Origin: a bacterium
GTDB lineage: Bacteria; Ratteibacteria; UBA8468; B48-G9; DSTR01
DNA: 38,373 bases
Assembly: GCA_029551285.1 (NCBI GenBank)
Contig: JAKPFT010000084.1
Span: 1-38,373, forward strand
Reading direction: 5' to 3'
The notes under the pieces: model-generated
The model's database searches: none
Told to the model about the DNA's origin: nothing
What the model saw: the letters and a program-made list of their open reading frames with translations, nothing else
In this document: piece after piece, positions 33,255-38,373 of the stretch
How the letters are laid out: each line of letters begins with the position of its first letter
Position numbering within the stretch: position 1 is the stretch's first letter
Program-made: the position numbers and the translations under genes

Positions 33255-36200
33255 TTAGATTAAACCTATCGCTGTTTTCAGAAGCAGAACGATGTCGATG
33301 ATATCTACCTGGCCATCTTCATTCATGTCTGCCAGGGGATGTTTTTCTGCCAGCCCCACAGCCTGCCTCAAACAAAGAATCACGTCGGCGATATCAATGC
33401 TATTGTCATTGTTGAGATCGCCCCGGGTACCTGGCCGGGAATTTCTATCCTGCGGGTCTGACCAGAACCGGTATTCCACCAGATTAGGATAGCCATCCCT
33501 GTCCGGGTCAGCTCCGGCGTCAGGAGCCAGCGGATTTAAGCCATAGCGAAGTTCCCAGCCATCATCCATTCCGTCGGCATCAGTGTCCTTTTTTAAAGGA
33601 TGAGTGCTCCTTTCGTATTCAGTCTTGTTGGTCAATCCATCGTCATCTTCATCGGCCTGTGGAGAATGTCCGGTACTTCCAAAGTAAATTCTTTCCCAGC
33701 AGTCAGGAAGGGAATTTCCATCGGCATCAGGGTTGGCAACAGTTGTGACATACGTTTCACCGTAAGCCTTACCAGAAACAGACTTTGCCGTGATGAGACA
33801 GGTTCCTGGTTCATCAGGGGGCAGAATCACAAAGCTGATAATACCGTTTTGGGCTGGAACTTGAATACCTTCTACGGCTGGGTTAGCATCAGGTGTAACG
33901 ATGGCACCAAAATTTACCGCCACAGGTGAAAATTTATCCACGCAGGATACTGTGAACAAAGTTCCATCAGGGACAAGTTCACCAGTAGTTAGTTTTATAG
34001 GCTCAGATATGACGGTGACTTCCTTTCTATCATTCAGGTCAACATCCCTAATTTCCGGAAGCAAAACTATTCTTCCGTAAGGAACAACAATTCCCAGGGC
34101 AAAAGTGCCAAGAGTTTCAATATTTGCAGTTACCTCATTCGGACCGGTATTCACGATACTTTCCAAAGGCATCCACTGGTTGTTAATCTTGTCCCACTGA
34201 TAAACTGTTAACTTGTTTTCAAATTCAAAAGGAACTTCCTGGTCAGAGTATTTGATGACTATGCTGGCCGATGTTTGCCGGGGTGTGATTTCAATGGCGC
34301 AGGCACCATTTCCCACTGAGTATGTTTGACTGATGTTGGCACTTAACTGACTGATAGAAATATCAGGGACAAAGGAAAATACCTGGCCAAAACCAGATTC
34401 TACCTGTTTGGTGCATCCAGATTTCGGAAACGACCAACTTCCCAGAATTTCTCCCACAGTGTCTGACGCATAATTGTACAGATTCACTACGACTTCTCCG
34501 ACTTGCTGACCGGCCTGAATTACAAGGGCTCCAACATTTGTCATGGCAGTAATAACCGCGTCAATGCAGTCCTGGTACACAGTGGAAAAGTCAAGGCTGC
34601 TGAGTGAAGGAACGTATGAATCCTGATTATAGGTCGCATAGGGATACTTCCTCACCTTTCCGTCAAGTAACCCAAAAATTCCCTGCTCCCTGACGAAAGT
34701 CACTGCTTTCTCCATCGCCAGTTCAATTCCCAATTCCACCTCAGCGCCAGCACCCACCTCAAAGGACGGGTTAAATTTACTAACATTCTGGCTGAATTTT
34801 TCTTCAATCCTGTATGAGACAGGCATTCCGGAATTCAAAAGGTAGCCGGTAATCTGGTTGCACAGGGCGTTGAATTTTTCCACTACTTCTGAGGGAGACA
34901 GATAAATCGTGCTTTCTGTTTGAACCATATCCTGCAGCAATTCCTTCAGATGACGCATATCGCTTAACTGGTCAGCAATTGCCTGGATTTGGTCACCGTT
35001 AAGGGTGATAATGAAACTCTTTTTGATGTCAACATCCGTTTCCTGCTGAAGACCCCATTCTCCAAGGTGACTGATTTTCATTTCAGCCCGCGTGGGGCAT
35101 CTTGTTTGGGCATCAGCAAAAAGACTTAATTCATACTCAAGTAAGGTTTCACCTGTAAAGGTGGCACTGATTTCCTTTCCGATGACTTCTGCCTGGGCAG
35201 TTGCTGTCAGTTCAAGTTCTCCGCCTGCAGTGATGCGAGCTCCGATTTCTGAGGGTACAAGCTGATTGTTCTCAAGGTGGAAGCCTGAATAAACTAAACT
35301 GCCGAGCAATTCATATTTTCCGGTAACGCCAGCACCTACCCCCAGACTCAGCAAAGGTTTGCCCTCATTTTCCCCGTCATCTTGTTTAACAATTTTCTCC
35401 CCTTCATTTTCACTACCAGGCCCCAGTTGCAATCCACAGCCCGCAGAAAGTGCACCTTCTACTCTTGTTCCCAAGGAAAACCACTGCTCGGTTTTGTAAC
35501 TGGGATATTCAACATTGTAACGGGTGGCAACAAACCTGATGAGAGCCTCAACAAGAGGATTATCAGCCACACCTGTCAGCAGTGAGTCAATCAAAAGCCC
35601 TGCCCGCATGATTTGTTGCTGGTCGGTATAGGGATTACCAAAGGTGAAGATGCTTCCGTATTTTAACACTGCCAGTTGAGCAAGTTCAGCTTCCGCCTGG
35701 GCCTGGGCACTTTCACCCATTTCTACTCCAACAGAACCACCAACAACAGCACCACCGCTGATTTCCAGTTCCCTTTCCAGCTGGATGATATCGTCTGATT
35801 GTGATTGGAGATTGGTATTGATGAGCCGGTAGATTACTTCCTTTTGTCCGCCTCCTTTAAATCCTGCCCCTGTGGCTTCCTGGGCTTCAGCACCGAAATC
35901 AAACTTGAATTCTGATTCAGACTGTCTTGGCAAGATTTTTACCTGGAAAGAAATGGGCGGATTGATTTTTTGGCTGCCTGCTTCAGTGATGCTGCAGGTT
36001 ACTATACTTCCCGGGCTTCCCAGGTCAGCACTTTTTATTTTGCAAGGTACAACTCCATTCTGGTCAGAACTTGTTGTTGTAATCCACCTTTTGCCATTAT
36101 TATTCCATTCCACAGTTAAACTGACCCCGGAGACAGGAGTATTGTCCTGGGCGATTACCCGATACCACCTGATGACTTCTCCTCCCATCATGACTTCGCA

Positions 36201-38373
36201 AACATCTGGATTCGGGTCAGGCGAAATGGTCGTCACAGAACCCTGGAAATTTAAGGCATCATAGGTCAGGGTTATCTCTGCCATGTTTCCAGCCCTGTCC
36301 CGGACTATCACTTTGATGGTATGAATGGCAATGGTGAACTCCGGAGTAATGGTTAAAATCCCCGTTTCCTGTGATAAAGTCCATTCGCTTGATAATGAAG
36401 AAATTGGCCAGCCGTCAAGATAAACGGAAATGCCAGAAGATGAAATACCACTGCCATTGTTGGGATCAATAACTTCCATGGTAATGGTTGGTTTTGTTCC
36501 TGCAAAAGAGTTATCAGGCGGGCAGATGTTTGTAAATACTGGTGGAGAAACATCTACCTGAGTAAAAGTGTCATAGTTATCAGGATAGTTTTCCACATTT
36601 CCGGCTCTGTCTCTGGCCCTGCTTCTAAAGTAATAGGTATGTCCGTCTCCACCAGTAAACTCGGCTGAAGTCAAGGTGGTGCCGACCAGCCAGTCCTTCC
36701 ACGTACCTGATGCTCCATCCTTATACTGAATGTCGTAACTGGCAATTCCTGAGCCAGTATCAGAGCCTGTCCAGGAAACCTGGAAAGAAATATTTTTTGT
36801 ATAGGCAGGTAAACCATTTACATTAGAACTCGGAACAATGGGGTCAGAATAAAAAGCCACTGTATCTGTTTGAGTGTTACCGGCAAGGTCCTGAACAAAA
36901 AGCGCCATGACATGTCTCTCGTTGGAAATACCGGATATCGATACATTCCCAAGAACACCCTCGTTCACAGTACTGTTTCCAGTATGCACAATTTCATTGT
37001 CCACAAGAATCTGATAAGAGTGAAGATTTTTATCGCTGACTGTGCCAATCACGAGAAAATTCTGCAGGAAATTACAATCCCTGTTGTGGAGAGGAAAACT
37101 TATCTGGGCCGTAGGTGGGGTATTATCCACCTGACACTGGAGAATTGCCAGGGTGTTTTCTGCAGTTGAAAATTTATGAAGCCTGTGGTTGCAGCCATCT
37201 GAAAAGTAAACATTGCCATTACTGTCAACAGCCATTCCCGTGGCCTCAACTGGCTCTGAAGACAGGTAATGCCACAAATAGTTTCCCTGCTGGTCAAATA
37301 CTGCAAAAGTGCTTCTCTGCGTGCCCTGGTACCAGTTAGAAGCAAAAATTTTTTCCTGGCTGTCAATTGTCAGATAGTTTGCATTTTTTATTTCAGACAG
37401 GGTAGCCATGAAATTACCATCTGTGTCATAAACCATGACCCCCGGATTCAAATCAAAATATGGATTTTCATCATCGGTAAGAAGGTAAAGCCGTCCATTA
37501 CCTGCCGCCATATCCTTATACCTGTACGCTGTTGTACCGGCAAAAGTTTTTTGAAGAATACCATTTTTATTATAAACGAATACCTTACTTCCTTTGTTTT
37601 CCTGCTGGTTATTTCCAGCGACATAAAGATAATCGCCGACAAGTGCAATGCCTGCTGGCTTGAAGTAATAGTTTGATTCGTCTCTGGGCGAAATGGTTAT
37701 TTCAACTGTAGTTCCTGAAGCATTTAAGACCGCTATTCTACTGTGGTTGTCATCCAGAAGATAAGTTTTTCCTGCGTCGTCAAACACAATTCTGGTTGGC
37801 CGCGCAGCGTAAGCAAGGTCAACCAGGGAAAGGTCTGAAGACCTGTATGGAATGATAATCTCAGAATCAAACCTTCCCTGCTTGTCATAAACCACAATTT
37901 TCCCCTCTCGCTGACCACAGACATAAACCTTTTCATTTTTGATGGTGATGCCAGCAGGATTGAGAAATTCGCCCGCAGTCATGCCCAACTGGGCAATAAA
38001 GTTACCATTGACATCAAAAATTTGTACCCTGGGATTGTCATAACATTCCACAGGGTACAAATGGTTAGTTGTGGCCCGCAAACTTGTAATGAATTGAAAT
38101 TGACCAGGAGCGCGACCAGGCAAGGCCCCGCCAATTGTTTTCCAGTAACTACCGCCATTGTTCAGAATCAAAATTTCATTTCTGTCACAAGTAGCAATTG
38201 CAATTCTGTTTTCCGGACCCAAAATGGCAATGGGTCCTCTGATATCTCCTATTTCTGGGATTGGACCTCCATCAAGACTGCTTTTTATACTTCTCTGAAA
38301 AATTCCCTGGCTATTAAAAATCTGGATTCTGCCCCAGCCATCACCGGTATCAGTTATATAAGCGTTGCCATTG
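33255..38373 (-). CDS. Giant NHL-repeat / Ig-like / dockerin surface protein (5' end outside window)
   Basis: This frame is open to the right edge, giving 1705 residues without the true N terminus; the internal TTG at 38222 is not a start. NHL-type beta-propeller repeats (GNAYITDTGDGWGRIQIF and similar) fill about the first 420 residues. Three Ig/FN3-like modules follow to about 720 (repeated RDRAGN). About 600 residues with no family I know come next. The tail holds aspartate-rich calcium-binding repeats (DADGNSLPD, DEDDDGL, DTDADGMDDGWE) and a complete type I dockerin over the last 55 residues, with two F-hand loops starting DLNNDNSID and DMNEDGQVD. It is surface-exposed or secreted and could dock to a cohesin or act as an adhesin. 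It is visibly AT-richer than its neighbours. Confidence 0.85.
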   Translation of the reverse strand, partial: NGNAYITDTGDGWGRIQIFNSQGIFQRSIKSSLDGGPIPEIGDIRGPIAILGPENRIAIATCDRNEILILNNGGSYWKTIGGALPGRAPGQFQFITSLRATTNHLYPVECYDNPRVQIFDVNGNFIAQLGMTAGEFLNPAGITIKNEKVYVCGQREGKIVVYDKQGRFDSEIIIPYRSSDLSLVDLAYAARPTRIVFDDAGKTYLLDDNHSRIAVLNASGTTVEITISPRDESNYYFKPAGIALVGDYLYVAGNNQQENKGSKVFVYNKNGILQKTFAGTTAYRYKDMAAGNGRLYLLTDDENPYFDLNPGVMVYDTDGNFMATLSEIKNANYLTIDSQEKIFASNWYQGTQRSTFAVFDQQGNYLWHYLSSEPVEATGMAVDSNGNVYFSDGCNHRLHKFSTAENTLAILQCQVDNTPPTAQISFPLHNRDCNFLQNFLVIGTVSDKNLHSYQILVDNEIVHTGNSTVNEGVLGNVSISGISNERHVMALFVQDLAGNTQTDTVAFYSDPIVPSSNVNGLPAYTKNISFQVSWTGSDTGSGIASYDIQYKDGASGTWKDWLVGTTLTSAEFTGGDGHTYYFRSRARDRAGNVENYPDNYDTFTQVDVSPPVFTNICPPDNSFAGTKPTITMEVIDPNNGSGISSSGISVYLDGWPISSLSSEWTLSQETGILTITPEFTIAIHTIKVIVRDRAGNMAEITLTYDALNFQGSVTTISPDPNPDVCEVMMGGEVIRWYRVIAQDNTPVSGVSLTVEWNNNGKRWITTTSSDQNGVVPCKIKSADLGSPGSIVTCSITEAGSQKINPPISFQVKILPRQSESEFKFDFGAEAQEATGAGFKGGGQKEVIYRLINTNLQSQSDDIIQLERELEISGGAVVGGSVGVEMGESAQAQAEAELAQLAVLKYGSIFTFGNPYTDQQQIMRAGLLIDSLLTGVADNPLVEALIRFVATRYNVEYPSYKTEQWFSLGTRVEGALSAGCGLQLGPGSENEGEKIVKQDDGENEGKPLLSLGVGAGVTGKYELLGSLVYSGFHLENNQLVPSEIGARITAGGELELTATAQAEVIGKEISATFTGETLLEYELSLFADAQTRCPTRAEMKISHLGEWGLQQETDVDIKKSFIITLNGDQIQAIADQLSDMRHLKELLQDMVQTESTIYLSPSEVVEKFNALCNQITGYLLNSGMPVSYRIEEKFSQNVSKFNPSFEVGAGAEVELGIELAMEKAVTFVREQGIFGLLDGKVRKYPYATYNQDSYVPSLSSLDFSTVYQDCIDAVITAMTNVGALVIQAGQQVGEVVVNLYNYASDTVGEILGSWSFPKSGCTKQVESGFGQVFSFVPDISISQLSANISQTYSVGNGACAIEITPRQTSASIVIKYSDQEVPFEFENKLTVYQWDKINNQWMPLESIVNTGPNEVTANIETLGTFALGIVVPYGRIVLLPEIRDVDLNDRKEVTVISEPIKLTTGELVPDGTLFTVSCVDKFSPVAVNFGAIVTPDANPAVEGIQVPAQNGIISFVILPPDEPGTCLITAKSVSGKAYGETYVTTVANPDADGNSLPDCWERIYFGSTGHSPQADEDDDGLTNKTEYERSTHPLKKDTDADGMDDGWELRYGLNPLAPDAGADPDRDGYPNLVEYRFWSDPQDRNSRPGTRGDLNNDNSIDIADVILCLRQAVGLAEKHPLADMNEDGQVDIIDIVLLLKTAIGLI

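Overview
The window reads as a piece of chromosome from an anaerobic, polysaccharide-using Gram-negative bacterium. I suspect a poorly cultivated lineage related to Omnitrophota, Lentisphaerota or other PVC-like groups. The clues are two type II pseudopilin-like proteins ending in an H-x(9/10)-DG motif, two DUF4838 proteins, a DUF6067-like secreted protein, a GH116 enzyme, a C-terminal dockerin, a rubrerythrin-like protein and a 2-oxoacid:ferredoxin oxidoreductase subunit. The phylum is inference. No rRNA, tRNA, CRISPR array, insertion sequence or prophage gene was seen.

Layout. 1-1682 (+): a ferritin-like diiron protein, possibly preceded by a 29-codon coupled ORF, then a U32-like cysteine-rich protein. 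1651-3349 (-): a HAD phosphatase/mutase overlapping an alpha/beta hydrolase. 3583-10627 (-): a four-gene operon of PAS-PAS-GGDEF diguanylate cyclase, DUF4838 glycosidase-like protein, ribokinase and a helical-toroid glycosidase-like protein. 10780-11736 (+): a DUF523-DUF1722 protein. 11969-13439 (-): two pseudopilin-like proteins closed by a good intrinsic terminator. 13873-14859 (+): a URO-D family protein. 14867-15331 (-): a small helical protein. 15522-18282 (-): GH116 followed by a decayed sialidase-like gene. 18553-22716 (+): a very large secreted DUF6067-like protein. 22800-25777 (-): sugar epimerase, orphan oxidoreductase gamma subunit and RtcB. 25872-30278 (-): GH2 beta-mannosidase and a second DUF4838 protein. 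30434-33056 (+): an AspA/AstE-like deacylase and a secreted acetyl-xylan-esterase-like protein. 33255 to the right edge (-): an incomplete giant NHL/Ig-like/dockerin protein.

Working model. Secreted proteins (DUF6067-like, esterase, dockerin protein) would attack complex glycans outside the cytoplasm. Enzymes without signal peptides (GH2, GH116, both DUF4838 proteins, toroid protein) would finish the breakdown inside. Ribokinase, the HAD protein and the epimerase would feed the sugars into metabolism. No sugar transporter and no SusC/D pair is present, so uptake must be encoded elsewhere. Promoters often carry an extended -10 (TGGTATAAT or TGGTAAAAT), and leaders are often very short.

Genes are densely packed. 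Intergenic stretches 3390-3582, 31442-31579 and 33057-33254 hold nothing I can recognise.
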